From an uncultured Alphaproteobacteria bacterium (GTDB lineage Bacteria; Pseudomonadota; Alphaproteobacteria; UBA9655): a stretch of DNA of 20,430 nucleotides. Position numbers and translations under genes: made by a program. Below are positions 7,447-15,488 of the stretch, piece after piece. The notes under the pieces are model-generated. The model made no database searches and had not been told where the DNA came from. It saw only the letters and a list, made by a program, of their open reading frames with translations. Each line of letters begins with the position of its first letter. Position 1 is the first letter of the stretch. The DNA lies in NCBI GenBank assembly GCA_937967795.1, contig CALBSK010000078.1:1-20430 (forward strand), in the 5' to 3' direction.

Positions 7447-8607
7447 CTAAGTCTGCTTTAAAGCCTTTTCCATAATCCTCTCCCCAATTTTTTCACTGGC
7501 CTCAATAAGAGGTTGGCCGATAAGATGGGCGTAACGGGCGGTGGTTTGGGTTTGTTTATGGCCTAAGAGAGCGCCAATGATGGGGAGAGAGAGTCCATTA
7601 CTTGCCGCAATTGAAGCAAAAGTATGCCTTAAATCATGAATACGCACACCCTCTAGGCCAATCTTTGCACGGATACGCTGCCAAGGCTTTTGGAGGTTAA
7701 TAAGGTGTGCTCCTTCCTTACCTCCACAGATGACAAAGGGGTTTCCTTCTTCTTGAGGAATGCTCTTGAGAAGATCAATAGCAGGCGTGGAAAGATAAAT
7801 CGGCTTTTTTCCTGTTTTACTATCTCGGAGGCGTAAACATTGGTTATCAAAATCCACTTCTTCCCATTTAAGCGTTAGGATTTCATTAAGTCTGCATCCT
7901 GTCAGAAGCAATAAGCGGATCGCATGAAGAGGCCAGGGATTTTCATTATCCTGCTCTTCCTCATCTAACGTTTCCATTAACCGGTTCACTTCTTCCTGGC
8001 TTAAAAACCGCTCTCGTTTGTTCTCTGCATATTTCTTAACATGAAGGCAGGGATTAGAATGATTTGGCCGATAGCCCCACAACTCTGCTAAATTGAGAGC
8101 CTTTGAGAGAACACTCAGTACGCGATTTGCGGTCGTGGGTAAATGCTGCAGAGAGTGATGAAGCTTAGCAATATCGCTACGATCCAAAGAGGATACCTTT
8201 AATAATCCTAAGGTCGGGAGGATATGCTGTTTCCACAGCCGTTTATCTTCCTTTTGACTGGAGGCTTTTTTGCGTGGTGCGTGTTCTTTCATATATTGAT
8301 CCGCAAGCTCTTTCAGGGTTGGCATATGACGTAAATCCTGTTTCTCTGCTGAAGGATCTTTCCCTTGGCTCACTTCCAGAAGCCACCGTTGGGCAATACT
8401 TCGAGCTTGCTCGCATGTGATTATGCCATGATCTCCAATTTTGGGGCGACGCTGCCTTCGATCGTGAGTACGATAATAAAGAAAATAACTTTTCTTGCCC
8501 GCAGGTGTTATTTTACACATGAAGCCACTCACCTCATAATCCCATAGGATAAGATCCTTTTTTTGTGGTAAGGTGGACTCAACGATTTTTTTGGTCAGTT
8601 TTTGCAT
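7447..8607 (-). CDS. int: Tyrosine-type site-specific integrase (tRNA-targeting, P4-like)
   Basis: This 386-residue protein is of full family length. An N-terminal arm-binding-like region (VSGFMCKITPAGKKSYFLYY) is followed by a SAM-like core-binding domain at ~97-190 (PTLKELADQYMKEH). The C-terminal catalytic domain has all active-site residues: R239 in LLLTGCRLNEI, a lysine in SKTGKK, H324 and R327 in HDLRHTFAS, H350 in LLGHKQ and nucleophile Y359 in TARYAH. Such enzymes recombine an element attP with a tRNA 3' end. Its start is 161 bp from the tRNA-Lys 3' fragment at 8769-8815, so that is almost certainly its attachment site. AGGGG lies 9 nt upstream of the ATG. The gene appears intact. Confidence 0.95.
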   Translation of the reverse strand: MQKLTKKIVESTLPQKKDLILWDYEVSGFMCKITPAGKKSYFLYYRTHDRRQRRPKIGDHGIITCEQARSIAQRWLLEVSQGKDPSAEKQDLRHMPTLKELADQYMKEHAPRKKASSQKEDKRLWKQHILPTLGLLKVSSLDRSDIAKLHHSLQHLPTTANRVLSVLSKALNLAELWGYRPNHSNPCLHVKKYAENKRERFLSQEEVNRLMETLDEEEQDNENPWPLHAIRLLLLTGCRLNEILTLKWEEVDFDNQCLRLRDSKTGKKPIYLSTPAIDLLKSIPQEEGNPFVICGGKEGAHLINLQKPWQRIRAKIGLEGVRIHDLRHTFASIAASNGLSLPIIGALLGHKQTQTTARYAHLIGQPLIEASEKIGERIMEKALKQT

Positions 8608-8768
8608 AATCAGCTGCCCCTATTCTTCTTATTAGGTAGCATATAAGTAGCAACATAAAAAGAATTTGGCAATACGAAAAAGAATAAGAGAAACAAAAAT
8701 ACTAGCAAAATCAATAGAAAATAGATCTAAAAAGAACAAAAGAGAATGAGAAGAACCTCTGAATCTAA

Positions 8769-8815
8769 GACTCTTAATCAGCGGGTCGCAGGTTCGAATC
8801 CTGCAGCGCCCACCA
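8769..8815 (+). other. tRNA-Lys(CTT) 3' fragment, integration site (attR candidate)
   Basis: The segment reads as the 3' portion of a tRNA-Lys gene: anticodon loop CTCTTAA, variable region, the complete T arm (GCAGG TTCGAAT CCTGC), the acceptor strand AGCGCCC, discriminator A and encoded CCA. The 5' half is absent: no GGGCGCT partner or D arm exists upstream, and the 5' side of the anticodon stem does not pair properly. This is the duplicate left when a tRNA-specific integrase inserts an element. The intact tRNA would be at the other end of the element, and the polarity of the fragment places the element to the left (including the integrase). The sequence right of 8815 would be the older flanking DNA or a tandem element. 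Confidence 0.85.
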
Positions 8816-8862
8816 GGGAAATCAAGGGGTTAACGCATATTCGGAATGGTCTAAATTTCTCT

Positions 8863-8881
8863 GGGTATACGTCGGGTATAC
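8863..8881. repeat. Two direct GGGTATAC copies at 11-bp spacing (possible integrase arm sites)
   Basis: GGGTATAC occurs at 8863-8870 and again at 8874-8881, an 11-bp period that places both copies on the same helix face. They lie 48 bp beyond the tRNA-derived core. Arm-type integrase sites are typically short direct repeats near the core, so this is a plausible role; chance cannot be excluded. No clear gene is visible in 8816-9064. Confidence 0.35.
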
Positions 8882-9064
8882 TTTTGATGGATATCAAAAA
8901 ATTCGAGTCATTTCCATATAAGAAAGCACAATTCATTTGCACAGGGCCCTAACATAGGTTCTATAGTTTTAAAGCCATAAGCTCTTCTTGGAATGAGTTT
9001 CAGAGCCAGTTTCATAGAAGCTCCAGTCATTTCATGCCTAGAGCTTCCTTGTAAGGAAGTACCA

Positions 9065-9607
9065 TTAATTAAAAAGATTTTTTAATTTCTTTCTTGCCCA
9101 GTCTTTGAATTGCATAAAAGTGTTTTTTGCTTTCTTGCTTTTAACAGCTTTCTCAATAGTGGCTTCGGCTATAGCATCTACTCCGTCCGCTATCTTCTTT
9201 CCAAGGTCACTTACCTTTTTATCTTCGTCTTCCATCTTCTTTTTTAAAAGTTGAGTGGAAATATAAAATTGCTCAGCCTGAGTAGCTAGCCCTGGCTTAT
9301 AACTTTGGGATTTGGAACAGGTTTTACCCATCGGTAGCCTCGGTGGAGACTTTATATCTCTTTGAATCTTATCCTTCGAGCGTTTGAAAACTTTAGAATT
9401 TGGTCCAGCAAGATTTGGTCCTTCCAAGTCATCTGCAATACTTTTTCCTAAGCGAGGAATAGGTATATATCCGCCTTTGACAGGATAATTGGCTTCATCT
9501 TCAAAGTGCCTGTCCATAGCTTGAATCGCAGAAGAGAAAGAAATTGAGGATAGAGCTAAACAAAGATATGTAAATCTCTTTAATATTTGTTTATTTTGAG
9601 TCTTCAT
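9065..9607 (-). CDS. Small exported protein of unknown function
   Basis: I do not recognise this 180-residue protein. The ATG at 9607 has GGAG at 9614-9617 with 6-nt spacing and is preferred over an upstream TTG in the same frame. The N-terminus is a Sec signal peptide: basic KTQNKQILKR, hydrophobic FTYLCLALSSISFSSA, and an AIQA-MD cleavage site at about residues 30-31. The mature part has a proline/glycine-rich stretch (GGYIPIPRLGKS) and then a helical, lysine-rich C-terminus (DAIAEATIEKAVKSKKAK). No membrane anchor or lipobox is seen, so a periplasmic or secreted product is likely. It is divergent from the NB-ARC/TPR gene. In an intracellular bacterium it could be a host-directed protein, but nothing in the sequence shows that. 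Confidence 0.7.
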   Translation of the reverse strand: MKTQNKQILKRFTYLCLALSSISFSSAIQAMDRHFEDEANYPVKGGYIPIPRLGKSIADDLEGPNLAGPNSKVFKRSKDKIQRDIKSPPRLPMGKTCSKSQSYKPGLATQAEQFYISTQLLKKKMEDEDKKVSDLGKKIADGVDAIAEATIEKAVKSKKAKNTFMQFKDWARKKLKNLFN

Positions 9608-9642
9608 GGTATTCTCCAATCGTTAAAAGTTGATTTTATAAA

Positions 9643-9670
9643 CCTAAGAAAGGTGACAGCCTTTTTTAGG
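9643..9670. other. Hairpin in the 9608-9913 intergenic region
   Basis: CCTAA-G-AAAGG pairs with CCTTT-T-TTAGG around a 6-nt loop, giving ten base pairs with one internal mismatch. It lies just upstream of the 9607 start on the - strand, so it could be in that gene's leader. Alternatively it forms a tandem structure with the hairpin at 9677-9708. Confidence 0.4.
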
Positions 9671-9676
9671 TCTTTC

Positions 9677-9708
9677 ATGAGGGGGTTTTTTTGAGCCCTC
9701 TCATTTTT
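9677..9708 (+). terminator. Rho-independent terminator candidate
   Basis: ATGAGGGG pairs with the CCC-TCTCAT arm (one bulged base) and is followed by TTTTTG on the + strand. No + strand gene is recognised immediately upstream, so it may end a transcript crossing the tRNA scar, or shield the gene at 9914 from read-through. Confidence 0.45.
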
Positions 9709-9770
9709 GTTAGACGCTCTAACACTTGAAGCGTATGTGAAAAATCTTGCTGACCCCATCTTCATAAGTG

Positions 9771-9802
9771 ACGTAAACAGCGTGACTAGTACAAATTTAC
9801 GT
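9771..9802. promoter_or_regulatory. Inverted repeat upstream of the LuxR/NB-ARC gene
   Basis: ACGTAAA (9771-9777) and TTTACGT (9796-9802) form exact inverted arms 18 bp apart, about 110 bp before the ATG at 9914. An autoregulatory site for the encoded LuxR-type domain is possible but untested. Confidence 0.3.
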
Positions 9803-9913
9803 AGATCTCTTTACAGAGCTTCGGGGATGATTTAACTTAGAAAAAATAAATTAAAATTATTGTTTGTTAAGGATTTTTATTTCTTAAAAAGGAGGCTCTT
9901 AACAAGGTCGCTT

Positions 9914-12900
9914 ATGGAAATAAGAGAGGTTACTTTTACCGAAGACATTTATGCAGAATATTTAGCAACCATCAATAACGTAAAATTCACACCCCGGGAA
10001 ATAGATGTAATTGCTTGTCTTTTGAATGCTAGAAGAACAAGCCAGATAGCCTCTATGCTATCGATTGCTCCAAGAACAGTCACAACTCATTTCCGCAACA
10101 TTATGCTGAAGCTTGACTGTAATTCGCAGGAAGGTATCATTAACTTCATTGAAAAGTCTTACAAAATTTCTCTCCTAAGAGAATATTATTCAAGGTTGGT
10201 TGTTGAACTAGCATTTGAAAAAGCATTAAAAGAAATTTCAAAACTAAAAAGAGAAGAAACTGTTTCCTGTGTTATTGCTTCTGGAAAAGACCAGGGGTAT
10301 GAGAAGTTCTTGGTTACTTTTTTAGAAAAACAGCTCACTCATGTTGGAATAAGAACACACTTTGAATCTCCTAACTTTCTTTTATCGCTCCCTCAGTTTT
10401 TGAATAATTCAGACAGAGAAAAATGCAATAAAATTTATATCCTTTCAGAATCTAATGACGAACTGAAAGCAGCTAGCCCTCAAATAAATCTTCATAAGCT
10501 ATCCTTAAGTCAGGTTCTTGTATTGCTGCCAAAAAGCTCTTATAGAATGTTTTTGGAAGAGCTTAAAATTGTTAATACTATCAGCTTAGAAGAGTGTGAT
10601 AATGTTTACTTTTTGGTCTTTGAGGTTTTGCATTATCTTCTTCCAGCTCTAGATTTTGAACATATTATCTTAACGTTTAAAAAACAATACATAGGATTAC
10701 AGCAGCCTTCCCCTGCTGAATCTTCCTTAACGAATATGAGAGGCTATGAACAAGCCTTCTCTCTATCGTCTTCTTTAATGCATGAGAACGCACCCCACTT
10801 AAAATCAAAGGCCTTGGTTTTGGGAGCCCTTCTTTTATTTATAAGTTGTATTGGGTATTTAACATTAGGTAATTTCTTTTTACGGAAAGAAAATATTCAA
10901 GTTAAACAAGCTGCCCCCTCTTTTGAAAAACAAAAACCTATTTACTCTGATTTAATCATTCCTAATGAGCCTCTCCTCTTATATCGCCCTCACTTAATGA
11001 ATAAAATTGAAGACAAATTGACAAAGGATAAAGGCATACACGTAGTTTCTCTCATAGGGGAGGGTGGCGCGGGAAAAACAACTCTTGCACGCCAATATAG
11101 CAGACTTCAAAAGGCACCCTTAAAATGGGAATTCAATGCTGAAACAGAGGAGAGCCTTCTAGCTTCTTTTGAGGACCTTGCCTATGCTCTTACTCGAGAA
11201 GAGAAAGATAAAAAAATATGGCGCGAGCTGAAAGAAACACAAGACTCTAAAGAGCGAGCAAAAAGTATCCTTGCATTTGTAAAGAAAAAACTTAAGTCTA
11301 TGGGAAGCTGGATTTTACTTTATGATAATATAAACAATTTTAACGATGCGAGAGATTATGTTCCTCTTAACCCTGATGTATGGGGTGATGGTAAAGTTAT
11401 CATTACAACCCGAGACAAAAATATTCAAAACAACATTTTTATTAATCCCCAGAATGTAATTTTGGTTGATGAGCTGGCAGAAGATGAGAAATACACACTT
11501 TTTTCTACCATAATGCTGGCTTCGCAACCTTCTCACCATTCCACTAATTTCCAAGACAATGAAATAAAAAAATTACTTTTAGATATTCCATCTTTTCCTT
11601 TAGACATCATTACCGCAGCTTATTACATTAAAGATACGCGTATTTCATATCAAGAATATACAAAAAGAATCAAAGAACTGAAGGAAGATTTTGCAAGAGA
11701 ACAAGAATGCCTTTTAAAGGAAATTAGCAACTATACGAAAACACGTTATGGAATAATAACTATAGCCCTAGATAAAATAATCAAAATAGATCCGAACTTT
11801 AAAGAACTGCTCCTCTTCATTAGCTTTTTGGATTCACAAAATATTCCAAAAGACTTAGTGGAGTCTTACAAACAAAAGCCAACTGTAGAAAAATTTATTC
11901 GGAGTCTTAGAAAACATTCTCTTATTACCCATGAAACTCCTCTTCAAGGAAAGTCCCATAAGCTTTCGCTTTCTATTCACCGTAATACACAGAAAATCAT
12001 TTTAGCTTATCTCATGCCTTCATTCGATGAGGCATCTTTCCAAAAACTAGTGCAAAGAATGGCTAAGGTAATAGAAAATTATGCTGCTGTTTCTATTAAA
12101 CATGAAAGCAGCCTTTCATTAAGGTTTTTAACAGGCCATATGGAGATATTTTTACAAAATTGTAATATGCTAACTCACTCCACTAAAGCGGACTTAATGA
12201 GCAAGCTTGGATATATTTACCTTAATATTGGTGAATATAATAGGGCAGAACATTTTCTTAAAGAAAGTTTTGAAATATATAAGAACCTACCTAGAGACCA
12301 TTCACTCAAAATGGCATGGACATTAAAAAACCTTGGTGAACTCCAAATACCATTATGCAGATTTAAGGAGTCTAAGCATTATCTAGAAAAAAGTCTTCAG
12401 TTCTATAAGAAAAGTTCTGTGATCAATCAAATAGAAATTGCTAATGTATTAAAGCTCTTAGGCGATGTGCATAGGGGCGAGGGAAACCTCATAGAAGCAG
12501 AAAATGCCGTAAAACAAGCTTTGTATATTTTCAGTCAGCAACTTGGAGAAGACTCTAAAGAAGCTGCTCTCTCTTTAAGAACACTTGGAATTATTAATAG
12601 AAACAAAGGGGATTTTATTAAAGCTCATGCTTTTCTGAGAAAATCTCTAGAAATTCATACAAAAATTTTTGGGAAAGGGCACATTAAAACTTCGCAGATC
12701 TCCACATTGTTAGGTCGAAATTACAGAAATCTAGGTTATTTTTTAAATGCGAAAGATTTACTCGAAAAAAACCTCACAATATATGAAGCTTACTACGGAC
12801 AAAATCATGTGGACACTGCTGAAACAATGTTTTCTTTAGGGGCAGCATTTTTAGATTTAGGTAATATCCTCAAAGCCAAAAAATATTGTGAAAAAAGCTG

Positions 12901-13390
12901 GCATATTTTTAAAAACTATTATGGGCTTGACCACCTTATGACAGCAGAAGCAGCAGGATATTTAGGAAATACCTATAGAGCTTCCGGCTACTACAATAAA
13001 GCAAGAGAGTTTTTAGAATATGCTCATAAAATATATAAAAAAAATTATCCCTCAACCCATATTCGAGTTGCGCAAATCTTACAAAACTTAGCTGAAGTTT
13101 ATTTATTGGAAGGCAACCTAGAGATTGCTGAAAAACTTATTAAGAATACCTATAAAATATTTCAAGAAAAGAAACACTCAGAAAGCTATGTTTCTTTAGA
13201 GCTGTTGGCAAAACTGTATATAGAAAAAGCCAATCGCCTTCAAAAGCAAGGAAATAATCATGAATCAAAGAAATTTAAGGAATTAGCCATAAGTTATATG
13301 AAGAAAGCGCTTGCAATAGTTGAGAACCATTTTACTATAATATCTCCTCATTTCATAAGAATTAAAGCTGAGTTAAATAAAATATTGTAA
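9914..13390 (+). CDS. LuxR-HTH / NB-ARC ATPase / TPR protein (STAND, NLR-like)
   Basis: The ATG at 9914 is preferred over an in-frame TTG at 9860; AAGG lies 6 nt upstream, and a GGAGG further away at 9891. The 1158 residues run as follows. A LuxR-type HTH is at ~24-84 (FTPREIDVIACLLNARRTSQ, IAPRTVTTHFRNIMLKL). An unassigned alpha/beta region spans ~110-260. A strongly hydrophobic segment is at ~300-323 (ALVLGALLLFISCIGYL). An NB-ARC ATPase follows, with Walker A GEGGAGKTT at 382-390, Walker B WILLYDN at 466, sensor VIITTRD at 495 and a GLPL-like SFPLDI at 560. A winged-helix-like part is at ~630-700, and about eight kinesin-light-chain-type TPRs at ~757-1095. STAND proteins use ATP-driven assembly after ligand sensing by repeats. 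MalT-type regulators have the same parts, but with the HTH at the C-terminus. A signal-responsive regulator or NLR-like immune sensor are both possible. The hydrophobic segment between two cytoplasmic-type domains is puzzling. Confidence 0.9.
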   Translation: MEIREVTFTEDIYAEYLATINNVKFTPREIDVIACLLNARRTSQIASMLSIAPRTVTTHFRNIMLKLDCNSQEGIINFIEKSYKISLLREYYSRLVVELAFEKALKEISKLKREETVSCVIASGKDQGYEKFLVTFLEKQLTHVGIRTHFESPNFLLSLPQFLNNSDREKCNKIYILSESNDELKAASPQINLHKLSLSQVLVLLPKSSYRMFLEELKIVNTISLEECDNVYFLVFEVLHYLLPALDFEHIILTFKKQYIGLQQPSPAESSLTNMRGYEQAFSLSSSLMHENAPHLKSKALVLGALLLFISCIGYLTLGNFFLRKENIQVKQAAPSFEKQKPIYSDLIIPNEPLLLYRPHLMNKIEDKLTKDKGIHVVSLIGEGGAGKTTLARQYSRLQKAPLKWEFNAETEESLLASFEDLAYALTREEKDKKIWRELKETQDSKERAKSILAFVKKKLKSMGSWILLYDNINNFNDARDYVPLNPDVWGDGKVIITTRDKNIQNNIFINPQNVILVDELAEDEKYTLFSTIMLASQPSHHSTNFQDNEIKKLLLDIPSFPLDIITAAYYIKDTRISYQEYTKRIKELKEDFAREQECLLKEISNYTKTRYGIITIALDKIIKIDPNFKELLLFISFLDSQNIPKDLVESYKQKPTVEKFIRSLRKHSLITHETPLQGKSHKLSLSIHRNTQKIILAYLMPSFDEASFQKLVQRMAKVIENYAAVSIKHESSLSLRFLTGHMEIFLQNCNMLTHSTKADLMSKLGYIYLNIGEYNRAEHFLKESFEIYKNLPRDHSLKMAWTLKNLGELQIPLCRFKESKHYLEKSLQFYKKSSVINQIEIANVLKLLGDVHRGEGNLIEAENAVKQALYIFSQQLGEDSKEAALSLRTLGIINRNKGDFIKAHAFLRKSLEIHTKIFGKGHIKTSQISTLLGRNYRNLGYFLNAKDLLEKNLTIYEAYYGQNHVDTAETMFSLGAAFLDLGNILKAKKYCEKSWHIFKNYYGLDHLMTAEAAGYLGNTYRASGYYNKAREFLEYAHKIYKKNYPSTHIRVAQILQNLAEVYLLEGNLEIAEKLIKNTYKIFQEKKHSESYVSLELLAKLYIEKANRLQKQGNNHESKKFKELAISYMKKALAIVENHFTIISPHFIRIKAELNKIL

Positions 13391-13442
13391 GAAAATAAAT
13401 GAAATGGTATGAAATAAGCAAGATCTTAAAAATAGTAGTCAT

Positions 13443-13679
13443 ATGCAAAATACTAAATTAAAAATCTTACTCGTAAAAATGGGAATTATTATAGCTGGCC
13501 AAACCTCGTTAGCTAAAGTAGATTTTGTGAAGGATGAGGCTGATAATGTAAGAAAAGGGCAAAGAAAACAAGTATTCGAAGTGTTAGAAGCACATACCAG
13601 AAAAAACACGACTGAAAATGTTGAAAGCCAGAGAACGTTGAGCATTGGCCCACAAAATACTTGCGGGGGTACTGACTGA
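13443..13679 (+). CDS. Possible small exported peptide or peptide precursor (78 residues)
   Basis: This ATG-initiated frame begins 52 bp after the NB-ARC/TPR gene. The N-terminus resembles a weak signal peptide: KLKILLVKMGIIIAGQTSLA, with a lysine inside the hydrophobic part. The rest is charged (KDEADNVRKGQRKQVFEVLE) and ends in GPQNTCGGTD. The composition looks more natural than the overlapping - strand frames, which are rich in Phe and Cys. There is no good Shine-Dalgarno sequence, so reality is uncertain. A radical SAM/SPASM enzyme lies 240 bp away, converging on it. A precursor role is conceivable because of the CGG-containing C-terminus, but it is not supported by any recognised leader motif. 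Confidence 0.4.
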   Translation: MQNTKLKILLVKMGIIIAGQTSLAKVDFVKDEADNVRKGQRKQVFEVLEAHTRKNTTENVESQRTLSIGPQNTCGGTD

Positions 13680-13856
13680 TACATGGCAAAAATATTAAGT
13701 TATTAATACGGAGAGCAGCAAAGAGGGGTATTGTTAAATTTATCATTTCTAAAGACCTAAAAACAACTTAGACTTTCGTTTGAAACGAGCAAACCAATGT
13801 CTTTGCTGACAATTATTTCTCTCAATCGAGTGAGTTTATCAATCTTTACTTAAAGT

Positions 13857-13889
13857 TAATTCATTCGCATAATCTTGCGAAGTTAATTA
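13857..13889 (-). terminator. Hairpin downstream of the radical SAM gene
   Basis: TTCGCA (13864-13869) pairs exactly with TGCGAA (13876-13881) around a 6-nt loop, with further A/T pairing outside. It starts ~30 bp after the radical SAM stop (- strand). The U-tract is poor, so the terminator function is tentative. Confidence 0.4.
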
Positions 13890-13918
13890 TAAAAATCTTC
13901 TTCGCAGATATAAAATTT

Positions 13919-15337
13919 TTAAGAAGACCGGTAAGTATTTGCTAAATGAAGTAGCATGCGTTGTTGAATATTATATTTTGCTGATGGGCATGGGGGCTTG
14001 TCTTCTTTCCATGCTTTTGGGCAGGCTCCTCCGCAAACAGGGAGCATCGAACATTTATAACAAGGATACTTTTTAAGTTCCTTCTCCTCATAAAAGTTTC
14101 CTAGGATTTGTCTCTTTTCAGGGTGGGTCAATTGCTCATCAGAAAGATGCCCAAGTTTATATATGTTTTCGCCATTTTTTTCATAGGATGGAACCAGGCT
14201 AACTTCTGTACAACTAAAAATATTACCGAAGGGGTCAATCAAATCTGAAGAAGGATCCACCGCAATACATAATGTTTTTTTTCTTCTAGGCAAATAATTA
14301 AACGTGTACCCAAGCTCCAGCATTTCTATAAACCAATCTATCTCCCATTGAGCAAAGTCAGTTTTGTCAGCTGCAAGTTTATGAGCATCATTCCCCCAGG
14401 AATGAATCTGAGCAAAATAAACATGGACCTTTTTATGCAGTCTATCTTGGGCGATTTGACGTAGAAGAGGAGAAATTCCTTCTTGATTGCGGTCATCAAC
14501 ATTGCAGCGAATTGTAATTTTAACGTCCTCAGGAGCCATGTGCGTTAGGTTTAATAGATTTGTATAAATTTTTTCAAAAGTAGGCCCCCCTGTTTTTAAA
14601 TGTCTCCGTTGATCATGATATTTTTCTGTACCGTCCAAAGTGATTTCGATATGTTTAATGGCATATTCGCTCATTAATCGTTGAGCAATATCTTTACGCA
14701 ATAATAACCCATTTGTCACAATCGACGCGCTATAATCTAAGGAATACTCTCTTGCAATTTCTTGAATTTGCGGAGAAAGCTTATCAATAACTGCAATGCC
14801 AGACAAAGGCTCTCCTCCAAACCAAGAGATAGACATAGACTTATGCTCTTTTTGAGAGAGTTTTTTTCTCAAGTAAAGGAGAAGGTTTTTTTGGTTTTCT
14901 GGCGATAGCCCTCGAGGAGAGTGAAGTTGACCGCAATAACCGCATCCTAAAGGGCAAAAAGCTGTAGGTTGGATAACTGTATATAAATGAGTGCTCTTCT
15001 CTATTGCTTGTTTGTTCTCATTAATAACTGTGGATACTTCATCTTCCTCTGAATTTATTAAAAATTCATTTTCTTTTAATTTTTGAATAATTTTAGGGGG
15101 CAGCCTCGCATAATTACCCCTTTGCAGATCTTTCCAACTTTGGGCATCCAAAATCCGAATCTGAGAGGTACGCGTTGAAAAAATCATGGTTTTATGACAA
15201 CGATTTATTTCATCCCAGATATCTACATTAATTATATATTGGCTTAACTTAAGATTTTTTATTTTTTTTAGTGTAGTGAAGTCTAAGGAATTTTTTTTTG
15301 TGCTAGGGTTCTTATCAGGATGAAGAAGAGCTTTCAT
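13919..15337 (-). CDS. Radical SAM/SPASM peptide-modifying-type enzyme
   Basis: This 472-residue protein has an N-terminal region at ~30-105 (SQYIINVDI, IRILDAQSW, LKENEFLI). That region resembles the peptide-recognition-like domain preceding many SPASM maturases. The radical SAM domain follows, with the cluster motif C128-x3-C132-x2-C135 (FCPLGCGYCGQ), SWFGGEPL at ~171-178, VTNGLLL and ITLDGTEKYHD. The C-terminal SPASM region keeps seven cysteines (357, 376, 426, 429, 435, 439, 450), including YPCYKCSMLPVCGGACPKAW, enough for two auxiliary 4Fe-4S clusters. Family members install crosslinks or other changes on ribosomal peptides, or act as sulfatase-maturase-like enzymes. No sulfatase and no clear precursor is adjacent; the nearest small ORF is 13443-13679. 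It is co-oriented with and 151 bp downstream of the Sel1-YoeB gene. The cytoplasmic substrate is unknown. Confidence 0.9.
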   Translation of the reverse strand: MKALLHPDKNPSTKKNSLDFTTLKKIKNLKLSQYIINVDIWDEINRCHKTMIFSTRTSQIRILDAQSWKDLQRGNYARLPPKIIQKLKENEFLINSEEDEVSTVINENKQAIEKSTHLYTVIQPTAFCPLGCGYCGQLHSPRGLSPENQKNLLLYLRKKLSQKEHKSMSISWFGGEPLSGIAVIDKLSPQIQEIAREYSLDYSASIVTNGLLLRKDIAQRLMSEYAIKHIEITLDGTEKYHDQRRHLKTGGPTFEKIYTNLLNLTHMAPEDVKITIRCNVDDRNQEGISPLLRQIAQDRLHKKVHVYFAQIHSWGNDAHKLAADKTDFAQWEIDWFIEMLELGYTFNYLPRRKKTLCIAVDPSSDLIDPFGNIFSCTEVSLVPSYEKNGENIYKLGHLSDEQLTHPEKRQILGNFYEEKELKKYPCYKCSMLPVCGGACPKAWKEDKPPCPSAKYNIQQRMLLHLANTYRSS

Positions 15338-15455
15338 AAATTTAGGGTTACCTTTTAAATACTGATTTTTATGATATAGCTGAATAGCCTATATGTCGAT
15401 GGCCATTCTTTCCTCACAGGTTTGGCGGATTTAAAAAGGCTTCATTTTTTACTGG

Positions 15456-15472
15456 ATATACGCTGCGTATAT
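15456..15472. promoter_or_regulatory. Perfect palindrome between Sel1-YoeB and radical SAM genes
   Basis: ATATACGC-T-GCGTATAT is an exact 8-bp inverted repeat in the 151-bp gap, 17 bp after the Sel1-YoeB stop. It lacks a U-tract on either strand, so an operator is more likely than a terminator. No start codon here yields more than six codons on the - strand, so I find no precursor peptide in this gap. Confidence 0.4.
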
Positions 15473-15488
15473 TTCTGGAAAAAACAAA

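Noticed and set aside
7276..7461. 61-codon + strand frame between nuclease and integrase genes
   Set aside because: It starts at TTG without a ribosome binding site, and its end overlaps the integrase; the composition is not gene-like.
8740..8815. A complete tRNA-Lys gene
   Set aside because: The 3' half is perfect, but there is no D arm, no 5' acceptor strand matching AGCGCCC, and the anticodon stem does not pair on its 5' side. It is a fragment.
9041..9060. CTTCCT/AGGAAG hairpin as terminator of the 9065 gene
   Set aside because: The stem is good but it is not followed by a U-tract on the relevant strand, so it was not called.
13439..13746. Two - strand frames over the small ORF after the NB-ARC/TPR gene
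   Set aside because: They are rich in Phe, Cys and Ser with no ribosome binding site and overlap a more natural + strand frame; treated as shadows.
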